A stretch of 15,036 bases of DNA from Lachnospiraceae bacterium UBA6403 (GTDB lineage Bacteria > Bacillota > Clostridia > Lachnospirales > Lachnospiraceae), in assembly GCA_002437435.1 (NCBI GenBank), contig DJPV01000024.1, positions 1 through 15,036 of the forward strand. Reading direction: 5' to 3'. The stretch's first letter is position 1. Each line of letters begins with the position of its first letter. The position numbers and the translations under genes were made by a program. The notes under the pieces were generated by a model. It saw only the letters and a program-made list of their open reading frames with translations, was not told the DNA's origin and ran no database searches. This document shows positions 6,426 through 14,312 of this stretch, in pieces.

Positions 6426-6503
6426 ATGCAAATAACTGCAGACATACAGATTATGAAATTATCAAAAAGTTGGAGCAGATATTTCATTCTATTTCCATCA
6501 TAC

Positions 6504-6606
6504 TCATTCAAAAAACTTCAAAAAAATGCAAATTAATGACTGGTCTTGAATGAAGTGTGCGGTAATATAAACCCAAGTTGAACGAATATGATTGATTTTG
6601 AACGAA
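6504..6606. promoter_or_regulatory. Cluster of TTGAAYGAA boxes, likely FruR sites
   Basis: Boxes occur at 6546-6554 (TTGAATGAA), 6578-6586 and 6598-6606 (both TTGAACGAA), with an inverted copy TCATTCAA at 6504-6511. The last box lies in the promoter spacer, and the two identical boxes are 20 bp apart, about two helical turns. DeoR-family sugar repressors often use such repeated sites, so autorepression by FruR relieved by fructose-1-phosphate is the likely logic. No CcpA cre site was seen. Confidence 0.5.
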
Positions 6607-6620
6607 ATATCGGTTATAAT
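6593..6620 (+). promoter_or_regulatory. Promoter of the fru-pts operon
   Basis: TTGATT (6593-6598), 16 nt, TATAAT (6615-6620). It predicts a start near 6627 and a leader of about 50 nt before fruR. Confidence 0.7.
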
Positions 6621-6679
6621 GCATATATATGAATTTAATTGCAAATAATAAAATGATTTGATAATAAGGAGACATATAT

Positions 6680-7432
6680 ATGCTGACGGAAGAAAGATAT
6701 AACAAGATACTGGAAGCTCTGAAGAATAAGGGAACGATCACAGTTGCAGAAATGACAGAGTGCACAGGAGCATCAGAATCAACCATACGGCGGGATCTTA
6801 TCGCTCTCGATGAAATGGGAAAACTGAATAAAGTACACGGAGGAGCTACAGCAGTTGCACATCAGTTTATTGCAGATGAGATTGCAGTCAGTGTAAAAGA
6901 GCAGCTCTGTGTGGAGGAAAAGAAAGCAATCGCACGGTATGCGGTGAATATGATCAATGATGACGACTTTATTTTCATAGATGCAGGAACAAGTACCGGA
7001 TGGATGATCGAATATCTGGAATCAACCAGAGCGACATTTGTCACAAATGGAATTGCACATATCAAACGGCTGATAAACAAAGGTCTTCGGGCATACATGA
7101 TCGGAGGACTTGGAAAGCCGGTTACAGAATCTACGGTAGGCGCAGATTCTGTAAATAATATGAAGATGTTCAATTTCTCAAAATGCTTCCTTGGAACCAA
7201 CGGTGTACATACAGATTACGGTTTCACGACAGTCGATGTAGAAGAAGCACTTGTAAAGATGGAAGCGATCAACCGCTCTTATGCGAGTGTTGTCCTTGCC
7301 GATCACACGAAGTTTGACAAGGTTACAGCGGTTACATTTGCAGGAATCAAGAAGGCGTGTATTATCACCGACCGACTTGTAAATGATAAGTATGCAGATG
7401 CAACAGTCATTAAGGAGGTAATGAAGGAATGA
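6680..7432 (+). CDS. fruR: DeoR-family transcriptional regulator, probable fructose operon repressor
   Basis: A 250-residue DeoR-type repressor. Residues 1-57 form the winged helix-turn-helix (RYNKILEALKNKGTITVAEMTE, then ASESTIRRDLIALDEMGKL and the family-typical KVHGGA at 52-57). The C-terminal sugar-phosphate sensor, about 75-235, shows DAGTSTGWMIEYL, a VTNG motif, an IGG loop and FLGTNGV, as usual in this isomerase-like domain. GGAG lies 8 nt before the ATG. The stop overlaps the fruK start as ATGA, so the genes are translationally coupled. First place in a fruK-fruA operon makes fructose-1-phosphate the expected inducer, by family knowledge rather than visible residues. Confidence 0.92.
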   Translation: MLTEERYNKILEALKNKGTITVAEMTECTGASESTIRRDLIALDEMGKLNKVHGGATAVAHQFIADEIAVSVKEQLCVEEKKAIARYAVNMINDDDFIFIDAGTSTGWMIEYLESTRATFVTNGIAHIKRLINKGLRAYMIGGLGKPVTESTVGADSVNNMKMFNFSKCFLGTNGVHTDYGFTTVDVEEALVKMEAINRSYASVVLADHTKFDKVTAVTFAGIKKACIITDRLVNDKYADATVIKEVMKE

Positions 7433-8331
7433 TCTACACAGTGACTTTCAATCCGGCAATTGATTATGTTGTCAGAATGGAAAAACTGAAAATCGGTTCG
7501 GTAAACAGAAGCAGAGAAGAAGCCCTGTTCTACGGTGGAAAGGGAATCAATGTTTCGACAGTCCTTAAGAATCTCAGCGTGGATTCTGTAGCACTTGGAT
7601 TTGTCGCAGGCTTTACCGGAAAAGCGATCGAAGAAGGAGTCGCTGCCCTTGGTGTAAAAGCTGATTTCATCATGGTTTCAGATGGCGTTAGCAGAATCAA
7701 TGTTAAGCTGAAAGCCGGAGAAGAAACAGAGATCAATGGAAAAGGACCAAATATCAGCGATGCAGAACTGGAAGAACTTTATAAGAAGTTAGATGGTTTA
7801 ACAGACGGTGACTGCCTGGTTCTGGCAGGAGCGATCCCACCATCTTTACCATCTGATGTGTACGAGAAGATCATGGCAAGACTTGCAGACAAAAAGGTTG
7901 ATATCGTAGTCGATGCTACGAAGGATCTCCTGTTAAATGTTCTCAAATATCATCCATTTCTTATCAAGCCAAATAACTTCGAGCTTGGAGAAATGTTTGG
8001 TGTAACACTTCATTCCGATGAGGAGATTGAAGAATATGCAAAGAGATTACAGGCACTTGGAGCAAGAAACGTAGTGATCTCCATGGCGGGAGACGGATCT
8101 ATGCTGACCACAGAGACCGGAAAGACATACAGAATGGGCGTTCCAAAAGGAAAAGTTGTTAATTCTGTAGGAGCCGGAGATTCTATGGTGGCAGGATTTA
8201 TCGCAAGCTATTTTGCAGAGCATGATTACAAGAAAGCATTAAAGTACGGCGCAGCAACAGGCAGTGCAACCGCATTTTCAGAAGGACTTGCAACAAAAGA
8301 CCAGGTTGAAAAACTTTTAGGACAATTTTAA
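7429..8331 (+). CDS. fruK: 1-phosphofructokinase
   Basis: Phosphorylates fructose-1-phosphate, the product of the PTS, to fructose-1,6-bisphosphate with ATP in the cytoplasm. At 300 residues it has the usual length for this PfkB (ribokinase-like) enzyme. Visible marks: N-terminal TVTFNPAIDY, the substrate-side GGKGINVS at about 36-43, KPNNFELGEMFG in the middle, and the ATP-site signature GAGDSMVAGF near 248-257 with catalytic Asp near 251. The start overlaps the fruR stop by 4 nt, and AAGGAGG lies 10 nt upstream. Its place between repressor and fructose permease separates it from tagatose-6-phosphate kinase (LacC), its closest alternative. Confidence 0.95.
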   Translation: MIYTVTFNPAIDYVVRMEKLKIGSVNRSREEALFYGGKGINVSTVLKNLSVDSVALGFVAGFTGKAIEEGVAALGVKADFIMVSDGVSRINVKLKAGEETEINGKGPNISDAELEELYKKLDGLTDGDCLVLAGAIPPSLPSDVYEKIMARLADKKVDIVVDATKDLLLNVLKYHPFLIKPNNFELGEMFGVTLHSDEEIEEYAKRLQALGARNVVISMAGDGSMLTTETGKTYRMGVPKGKVVNSVGAGDSMVAGFIASYFAEHDYKKALKYGAATGSATAFSEGLATKDQVEKLLGQF

Positions 8332-8409
8332 CAGTTGGGGAAAAGGGAGTAGAACCGACTGACCTGACCAGATCCTGATAAACCAGTATTTGAGTAAAGG
8401 AGAATGAGT

Positions 8410-10473
8410 ATGAGAATAAGGGAGTTATTGAAAAAAGAAGGAATTGCCCTCGGTGTAAAAGTAGATTCTAAAGATGCGGCAATCGATTATCTGATCGATC
8501 TTCATGCAAAATCGGGCAATATAACAGATAAGGCAGAATTCAAGAAAGGAATTCTTGCAAGAGAAGAATCAGGTTCGACCGGAGTTGGAGAAGGAATCGC
8601 AATTCCTCATTCTAAGAATGCAGCAGTTAAGCAACCGGGACTTGCAGCTATGACAGTACCGGACGGTGTAGATTATGATTCATTAGACGGACAGCCTGCA
8701 AACCTGTTCTTCATGATCGCAGCACCGGAAAAAGGCGCAGATGTACATCTGGAAGTATTATCAAGACTCAGCATGCTGCTGATGGATGAGAATTTCAGAG
8801 CAGAACTTCTTGCAGCAAAGGATGCAGACCAGTTCTTAGATATCTGCAGCAAATATGAGATGGAAAAGTTCGCAGATGAACTTGGAGAAGCAACAGAAGA
8901 AAAGAAAGAAGATGTACCGGAAAAGACAGGATACAGAGTCCTTGCAGTTACAGCATGTCCGACCGGTATTGCACATACATTTATGGCAGCGGAAGCCCTT
9001 GAGAAAAAAGGAAATGAAATGGGCATCACGATCAAGGTTGAAACAAATGGCTCCGGCGGTGTTAAGAATCGTCTGACAGCAAAAGAGATTGAAGAATGTG
9101 ACGGTATCATCGTAGCCGCCGATAAGAACGTGGAGACGGCAAGATTTGATGGCAAGCCTGTTATTTTCACAAAGGTGGCAGATGGTATCCATAAGCCGGA
9201 AGAACTCATCAATAAGGTGATCGAGGGTAAGGCTCCGATCCATCATGAGAGTGGAAAGAAAGAAGAGGAAGAAAGCGCAGGCGGCGTTGGAAGTCAGATT
9301 TACAAGCATCTGATGAGTGGTGTATCCCACATGCTTCCATTCGTTATCGGCGGCGGTATCATGATCGCACTGGCATTCCTGATCGATACGATCTGTGGAT
9401 ACGGTTCAACCGGTGGTTCAAACTTCGGTACCTGTACACCTCTTTCTGCATTCTTTAAATATGTCGGAGATCTGTCCATGGGACTGATGGTTCCGGTACT
9501 TGCAGGTTATATCGCATATTCGATCGCAGACCGCCCGGGTCTTGCAGTTGGATTTACCGGCGGGCTTCTTGCATCATCCGGTAATGCAGCGATCGCAAAA
9601 TATATATGGGCAGGCGCAAGCCTTTCCCCATTCCAGAATTTTATCGCAAAATTCGGTTTCGTAGGCGAAGGCTTCGGTAATACAGTATCTGGTTTCTTAG
9701 GTGGTATTCTTGCAGGTTTCCTTGCAGGTTATATCGTACTTTTATTAAAGAAGATGTGTTCAAAGTTCCCTCAGTCATTAGAGGGTATCAAGCCGACACT
9801 GATCTATCCGTTAGTTGGTATTTTCCTTGTAGGCGTATTGATGGTATTTATCTTTAATCCATTGATCGGTCTTGTAAATACAGGACTTTCCAATATGCTT
9901 ACAGCACTTGCAGATAAGAATCTGTTAGCTCTCCTTGGTCTGATCCTCGGAGCAATGATGGCGATCGACATGGGCGGTCCTATCAACAAGGCAGCTTATG
10001 TATTTGGCTCAGGAATGCTTTCTACAGCAGCAGACCTTGTATCAGCCGGTGCATCCCAGAGTGATGCAGCCGTTCAGACATGCTATATTTCCATGGCAGC
10101 CGTAATGATCGGTGGTATGGTTCCACCAATGGGAATTGCACTTGCATGTAAGCTGTTCCCTAAGAAATTCACAAAGGCAGAAAGAGGCTCAGCCGTTTCA
10201 AACTTTGTAATGGGTTGTTCCTTCATCACAGAAGGTGCGATTCCATTTGCAGCAGCAGATCCACTTCACGTTATTCCATGTACCTTGGTTGGTGCAGGTG
10301 CAGCAGGAGCATTATCAGCTGCATTCAAATGTACACTGATGGCTCCACACGGAGGAATCTTCGTATTTGCAACAGTAGGACATCCATTATTCTACATTCT
10401 TTCATGGGTGATCGGTTCTGTAGTAACCTGTTTAATGCTTGGTCTGATCAAGAAAAATGTAGTAGAGGAATAA
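8410..10473 (+). CDS. fruA: PTS fructose transporter, EIIABC fusion
   Basis: Membrane permease that imports fructose and phosphorylates it to fructose-1-phosphate. All three PTS parts are in one 687-residue chain. EIIA (about 1-150) has the phospho-His in IPHSKN at residue 67; EIIB (about 174-275) has the phospho-Cys in CPTGIAHT at residue 183; EIIC (about 295-687) starts at IYKHLMSGVSHMLPF and has about nine hydrophobic segments and the conserved DMGGPINKAAYVFG and APHGG. A charged linker (about 158-173) joins EIIA to EIIB. I chose ATG at 8410: GGAG at 8399-8402 is 7 nt before it but only 1 nt before the ATG at 8404. It lies 78 nt after fruK in the same operon; no catalytic residue is missing. 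Confidence 0.96.
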   Translation: MRIRELLKKEGIALGVKVDSKDAAIDYLIDLHAKSGNITDKAEFKKGILAREESGSTGVGEGIAIPHSKNAAVKQPGLAAMTVPDGVDYDSLDGQPANLFFMIAAPEKGADVHLEVLSRLSMLLMDENFRAELLAAKDADQFLDICSKYEMEKFADELGEATEEKKEDVPEKTGYRVLAVTACPTGIAHTFMAAEALEKKGNEMGITIKVETNGSGGVKNRLTAKEIEECDGIIVAADKNVETARFDGKPVIFTKVADGIHKPEELINKVIEGKAPIHHESGKKEEEESAGGVGSQIYKHLMSGVSHMLPFVIGGGIMIALAFLIDTICGYGSTGGSNFGTCTPLSAFFKYVGDLSMGLMVPVLAGYIAYSIADRPGLAVGFTGGLLASSGNAAIAKYIWAGASLSPFQNFIAKFGFVGEGFGNTVSGFLGGILAGFLAGYIVLLLKKMCSKFPQSLEGIKPTLIYPLVGIFLVGVLMVFIFNPLIGLVNTGLSNMLTALADKNLLALLGLILGAMMAIDMGGPINKAAYVFGSGMLSTAADLVSAGASQSDAAVQTCYISMAAVMIGGMVPPMGIALACKLFPKKFTKAERGSAVSNFVMGCSFITEGAIPFAAADPLHVIPCTLVGAGAAGALSAAFKCTLMAPHGGIFVFATVGHPLFYILSWVIGSVVTCLMLGLIKKNVVEE

Positions 10474-10499
10474 AACAAAAACCCTATCCTTTTTAATAA

Positions 10500-10531
10500 C
10501 GGCGGGAACGGAAAAGAATCTGTTCCTGCCG
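10500..10531 (+). other. Stable hairpin after fruA without a T tract
   Basis: CGGCGGGAAC (10500-10509) and GTTCCTGCCG (10522-10531) form a 10-bp stem with one wobble and a 12-nt loop. GGATATAAA follows, not a T run, so it is not a classical terminator. It may stabilise the fruA 3' end or mark a processing site. Confidence 0.6.
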
Positions 10532-10581
10532 GATATAAATAAAACAGGGATATTTCAAATATTAAATTAAAAGCAACAGTA

Positions 10582-10604
10582 CATTTGTCCAATTGGGGCA
10601 AATG
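10582..10604 (+). other. Second hairpin upstream of ptsH
   Basis: CATTTGTCC (10582-10590), loop AATTG, GGGCAAATG (10596-10604), a 9-bp stem with one G-T wobble, about 18 nt before the ptsH ribosome site. No T tract follows. Confidence 0.5.
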
Positions 10605-10635
10605 ATAAAAGACATATAAAAAGGAGAAGATAATT

Positions 10636-10899
10636 ATGGTATCACAGACAGTTAAAGTTATTAATGAGCAGGGATTACACATGAGACCGGCAGGAGTATT
10701 TGCAAAGGAAATGACAAAGTTCAAGTGCAACGTAACAATTGATATTGCCGGTAAGAGAATCAACGCAAAGAGCGTTATGCTGATCATTGCAGCATGTATT
10801 AAGTGTGGAACAGAGATGACAATTGAGTGTGATGGTGAAGACGAGCAGGCAGCTCTTGCAAAGGCAGTAGAGCTGGTTGAATCCGGTCTTGGCGAATAG
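10636..10899 (+). CDS. ptsH: HPr family phosphocarrier protein
   Basis: Small cytoplasmic carrier that takes phosphate from enzyme I and passes it to the EIIA domain of FruA and other PTS permeases. At 87 residues it has normal HPr length. The active site GLHMRPAG places His at 15 and Arg at 17; INAKS places Ser at 46, the residue that HPr kinase phosphorylates in Firmicutes for catabolite repression. The helix after Ser46 (VMLIIAACIKCG) departs from the common SIMGVMSLGV pattern, with two cysteines, so interaction with CcpA or the kinase may differ. AAGGAG lies about 10 nt before the ATG. It follows fruA after 162 nt with two hairpins. Confidence 0.95.
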   Translation: MVSQTVKVINEQGLHMRPAGVFAKEMTKFKCNVTIDIAGKRINAKSVMLIIAACIKCGTEMTIECDGEDEQAALAKAVELVESGLGE

Positions 10900-10939
10900 T
10901 CAGACAGCATTCTTTCATCTGGAAAGCGGGGTAGAAGAT

Positions 10940-12643
10940 ATGTTAAAAGGAATAGGCGGCTCAGCCGGTTATGGCATCGGAAAGGTTGTCATCATCAGTG
11001 ATGGCAAACCGGAATATAAGCAGCATACAGTAACAGATACAGATGCTGAACTTCAGAGATTTGAGAATGCTATGGAAGTCTTTGTTGAAAAGACCCAGAA
11101 AATGGCAGATGCAATGAAAGAAAAGGTTGGAGAACATAATGCGGAGATTCTGGAAGGACATATCGTTCTGATGAGCGATCCATTTATGCAGGATCAGGTC
11201 AAGGAGCTGATCAGCAATGGCGAATGTGCAGAAGCAGCTGTTGACAGTGTATGCGATATGTTCGTATCCATGTTCTCTCAGGTAGATGATGAACTGACCA
11301 GACAGAGAGCAACTGACGTAGGAGATATCCGTGTCCGTATGCTTAAGATCCTGACCGGTACACCGGATATCAATATCGGTGATGTTCCTGCAGGTACAGT
11401 GATCGTTGCGAAGGATCTGACACCATCCATGACAGCAGGAATCGTAAAGGAAAATGTAGCAGGTATCATTACCGAGATCGGTGGTAAGACTTCTCATTCA
11501 GCTATCCTTGCAAGAGCACTTGAGATCCCGGCGGTACTTAGTGTAGATGGTATCGTAGATCAGGTGTCCGATGGTATGATGGCAGTTGTAGACGGATGTG
11601 AAGGCATCTGTATCCTAGAACCTGCAATGGACGAGATTGCAGAATATGAGACAAAGCGTGCAGACTATCTGAAAGAGAAGGAACTGCTTCAGATTTACAG
11701 AGGAAAAGATACAGTAACTGCTGATGGAACAAAGGTTGCTTTATATGGCAATATCGGCAATCCGGAGGATGCCAAAGGTGTTGTGGCAGCGGATGGTGAG
11801 GGTGTAGGCTTATTTCGTACCGAGTTCCTGTTCATGGGAACAGACAGACTTCCAACAGAGGACGAGCAGTTTGAAGCATATAAGGCAGCAGCCGAGACGA
11901 TGCAGGGCAAGGAAGTTATTATCCGTACACTGGATGTCGGCGGTGATAAGAATATTCCATATCTGGGATTGGAGAAAGAAGACAATCCGTTCCTTGGTTT
12001 CCGTGCAGTCAGATATTGTCTGAAGAATGAGGACAGCTACAAGGTACAGCTTCGTGCATTGCTTCGTGCGAGTGCATTTGGCAACATCAAGATCATGGTT
12101 CCGCTTGTGACCTGTGTAGATGAGATCCGACGGGTAAAAGAACTGGTAGCGGAACTTAAGAAGGAGTTAGATGTAGAGGAAATAGCATATAACAAGGACA
12201 TTCAGGTCGGCGTTATGATTGAGACTCCTGCGGCCAGTCTGATCGCAGATCTTCTGGCAAAGGAAGCTGATTTCTTCAGTATCGGTACAAATGATCTGAC
12301 CCAGTACACAATGGCGGTTGACAGAGGAAATGCTAAGGTTGCGTATCTGTATTCTGCATACAATCCTGCTGTTCTTCGTTCTATGAAGAATGTTATTGAA
12401 GCAGGAAATGCAGCAGGCATCATGGTAGGTATGTGTGGTGAAGCAGCCGCTGATCCATTACTGATCCCACTTCTGATCTCCTTTGGACTGGGAGAGTTCA
12501 GTGTATCAGCAACTTCTGTTTTAAGAACCAGAGGCACGATTGCCAAATGGTCAAAGGCAGATGCAGATGCTCTTGCAGCAAAAGCATTGTCCTTATCCAC
12601 AGAAGCCGAGGTGGCTGAACTGTTAAAAGCCTCCGCAAGATAA
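10940..12643 (+). CDS. ptsI: PTS enzyme I (phosphoenolpyruvate-protein phosphotransferase)
   Basis: Starts the PTS chain: autophosphorylates from phosphoenolpyruvate and hands phosphate to HPr. From ATG at 10940 the protein is 567 residues, close to the family norm of about 570; the frame extends to a TTG at 10877 inside ptsH, but its extra residues are not family-like and enzyme I proteins typically begin close to a GIGGSAGYGIGKV-type strand. Visible sites: phospho-His in GGKTSHSAILA at 186; PEP/Mg segment RTLDVGGDKNIPYL near 329-342; NPFLGFRAVR; IGTNDLTQYTMAVDR near 448-462; active-site Cys in GMCGEAAADP at 499. The ribosome site is poor (GGGG, then GTAGAAG), so coupling to ptsH is likely. 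It is the last gene of the operon; the foldback element starts 10 nt after the stop. Confidence 0.95.
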   Translation: MLKGIGGSAGYGIGKVVIISDGKPEYKQHTVTDTDAELQRFENAMEVFVEKTQKMADAMKEKVGEHNAEILEGHIVLMSDPFMQDQVKELISNGECAEAAVDSVCDMFVSMFSQVDDELTRQRATDVGDIRVRMLKILTGTPDINIGDVPAGTVIVAKDLTPSMTAGIVKENVAGIITEIGGKTSHSAILARALEIPAVLSVDGIVDQVSDGMMAVVDGCEGICILEPAMDEIAEYETKRADYLKEKELLQIYRGKDTVTADGTKVALYGNIGNPEDAKGVVAADGEGVGLFRTEFLFMGTDRLPTEDEQFEAYKAAAETMQGKEVIIRTLDVGGDKNIPYLGLEKEDNPFLGFRAVRYCLKNEDSYKVQLRALLRASAFGNIKIMVPLVTCVDEIRRVKELVAELKKELDVEEIAYNKDIQVGVMIETPAASLIADLLAKEADFFSIGTNDLTQYTMAVDRGNAKVAYLYSAYNPAVLRSMKNVIEAGNAAGIMVGMCGEAAADPLLIPLLISFGLGEFSVSATSVLRTRGTIAKWSKADADALAAKALSLSTEAEVAELLKASAR

Positions 12644-12652
12644 GAGAGGGTT

Positions 12653-12879
12653 ATGTCCATTCTATCGTGGACTGACAGCATATAAAACAACCATCCCTGT
12701 ACAGCATACCTATTATTTCGCAAGTCGTTTGCACTCTATTTCAACGCAACGGTACTAAGAGCTTCTTGCCCATGGCAACTCGCTAAGGACCGGCGTTGAA
12801 AAAGGCTTGCTACATAATAGTATACTATACAGGGATGGTTGTTTTTATATACATTGTTAATTCACGATAGAATGGACAT
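12653..12879. repeat. Nested foldback element or structured RNA
   Basis: About 227 bp fold as concentric arms: ATGTCCATTCTATCGTG (12653-12669) with its perfect complement at 12863-12879 (17 bp); an 18-bp arm at 12684-12701 with 12828-12845 (AAAACAACCATCCCTGTA); CTATTAT with ATAATAG and GCAAG with CTTGC further in; TTCAACGC (12740-12747) with GCGTTGAA (12792-12799) plus CGGT/ACCG; and a central TTGCC-CAT-GGCAA (12767-12779) loop. There is no ORF. On the plus strand the 18-bp arm ends in GTTTTTATATA, so it should also terminate the ptsI transcript. It could be a MITE-like insertion or a structured RNA such as a 6S-like molecule; neither is proven. Confidence 0.65.
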
Positions 12880-13184
12880 GAAAAGATTAGGCTAACGCAG
12901 ACAGTCTTTAAAAGTGCATTATTTTCCGAGGCCGTTTTCTGCATATTTGAACAACGCTTTAAATGTCAAGAATTAATATTTGCTAAATTTTAGGAAAATG
13001 TGTAGAGGTTTTCACGAAATTCTTACGAATATAAATTTACACTGGAATTTTCTGGTTGAAATTTGGTAATATTTTATTATAGAAGTCTGAAAAGGGAAAT
13101 GAATTTGAGCCTTAAGGGTAGGACGAGATTTGGCACATATCGACAGTTGGAGATGTTTTCAATAAGTAGAGAGGAAGATTAGTT
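12880..13184. other. Non-coding stretch before the small basic protein
   Basis: AT-rich, with no convincing ORF and no terminator. A weak promoter for the next gene may be TTGAAA (13056-13061), 16 nt, TATAGA (13078-13083). That leaves a leader of about 95 nt containing a purine-rich segment; nothing else is recognisable. Confidence 0.4.
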
Positions 13185-13487
13185 ATGTTTGAAAACGAAA
13201 AAGTGAAACATGTAAAATTTGGTGAGGGAAACGTAGTTGAATGTGATGGTACACACATCCGTATTTTATTTCAGTGTGAGAATATAGAAAAGACTTTCAC
13301 TTATCCGACCGTATTTGAGAAATTTGTAAGATTTGACAGTCAGGACGCACAGGACAAGGTCACAGATGATCTGAATACCGCAAAAGAGGAAGCCGCAAAG
13401 CTGGAAAATCTGAGAAAATTATTCATGGCTGAGCAGGCAAAGAAGCGAAAGCTGGAGAAAGCAGCCAAGGCAGCAAAGAAAAGATAA
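13185..13487 (+). CDS. Small protein with beta-barrel-like N-terminus and basic tail
   Basis: A 100-residue protein of uncertain family. Residues 5-55 (VKHVKFGEGNVVECDGTHIRILFQ, then KTFTYPTVFEKFVRF) look like the small barrel found in several clostridial nucleic-acid proteins and helicase tails, where xHxxFGEGxV starts the fold. Residues 60-100 form a charged helix ending in a Lys/Ala-rich run (about 12 of the last 20 residues are Lys or Arg), which suggests nucleic-acid binding. GAGG lies about 11 nt before the ATG, and a terminator follows within 10 nt of the stop, so it is a single-gene unit. Function is inference only. Confidence 0.75.
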   Translation: MFENEKVKHVKFGEGNVVECDGTHIRILFQCENIEKTFTYPTVFEKFVRFDSQDAQDKVTDDLNTAKEEAAKLENLRKLFMAEQAKKRKLEKAAKAAKKR

Positions 13488-13493
13488 AGCAAG

Positions 13494-13516
13494 AGCACCC
13501 GGTCGGGTGCTTTTTT
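13494..13516 (+). terminator. Intrinsic terminator
   Basis: AGCACCC (13494-13500), loop GGTC, GGGTGCT (13505-13511), then a T run to 13516. It ends the small basic protein gene. Confidence 0.9.
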
Positions 13517-13556
13517 CAATTCCGGATTTTTACAAAATATCTGCCATTGTTTTGTC

Positions 13557-13585
13557 TTGTGTTCTTCTCGGATATCCGTTACAAT
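13557..13585 (+). promoter_or_regulatory. Possible promoter of the nuclease pseudogene
   Basis: TTGTGT (13557-13562), 17 nt, TACAAT (13580-13585). The -10 is good and the -35 poor. Confidence 0.4.
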
Positions 13586-13670
13586 CAGACTTGGAGAGAT
13601 GGCGGCAATATACTAAGTAAAAAATACGCATGTTATTCTGTTCTGTCAGTATCGAGAAAGGAGATGGAAC

Positions 13671-14229
13671 ATGGATAACGAAATTGTATATTCCTCCAAG
13701 GCAACTGATCAGAAAGTACAGTATGATGCCAGTGCCAAGCGGCTGCTAGGGCAGAAGATCATACTGGCGCATATACTGATACTCTATGTACGGCTGCGTG
13801 ATCGGATTGGCGAGTGAGATTCCGCCAAAGGAAGAAAGATATGAACTGCATCGATTACTGGGAGCGTTACTATCGCAGACAATGACGGCAGAACAAAAAT
13901 TGAAGCTTATGAAACAGGAGTATGACATACCGGTAGAGAGGCACGGTATAAGAGATGGGGTGAAAATCATGTGCAATCTGAGTGAAGGCGTAGAAGAAAT
14001 GGGATATGCCAAGGGCGAAGCCGCTGGCATAGCTGCTGGAAGGGCAGAAGGCGAAAAAATAGGCGAAGCACGAGGTAAGGTCATTGGAAGATCTGAAGGA
14101 AGATTAGAAGGAAAATCGGAAGAAAGAGCTGATATTATCCTGAAAATGCATAAGAAAGGCTATTCCTTAGAGCAGATCATGGATGTAACCGAAATGAGTG
14201 AAGCTGAAATCAAGGCAATTATAGGATAA
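13671..14229 (+). pseudogene. Rpn/PD-(D/E)XK nuclease-transposase family, internally deleted
   Basis: The start, MDNEIVYSSKATDQKVQYDASAKRLL-type (ATG 13671, with AAAGGAG upstream), is the signature N-terminus of a large Lachnospiraceae family of PD-(D/E)XK 'Rpn-like' proteins of about 300 or more residues. After about 36 residues it runs into unrelated frame and stops at 13817. The C-terminal part is present in another frame from about 13786: IPPKEERYELHRLLGALLSQ, EYDIPVE, MCNLSEGVEE, a Gly/Ala/Glu-rich repeat (GRAEGEKIGEARG) and the terminal GYSLEQIMDVTEMSEAEIKAI. The catalytic core between is gone, through an out-of-frame deletion near 13770-13790. It cannot encode an active nuclease. A C-terminal fragment could start at ATG 13786, but no ribosome site supports it. 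Confidence 0.8.
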
Positions 14230-14312
14230 AGACATAGACGGAACAGATAATGTGTATATCTTTTGGCGTGTATGAAATACATTAGACCATAAAAGCTTTC
14301 CATAGTAAAAAG

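Noticed and set aside
8404..8409. ATG at 8404 as the fruA start
   Set aside because: The ribosome site GGAG ends at 8402, leaving 1 nt; ATG 8410 has the normal 7-nt gap.
8673..9330. Long minus-strand open frames inside fruA
   Set aside because: They lie antisense to a clear EIIABC coding region, lack ribosome sites and show no domain.
10877..10939. TTG at 10877 as the ptsI start
   Set aside because: It would overlap ptsH by 23 nt and add 21 residues not typical of enzyme I.
12653..12879. Retron msr-msd
   Set aside because: The long folded arms invite the idea, but no reverse transcriptase lies in the window.
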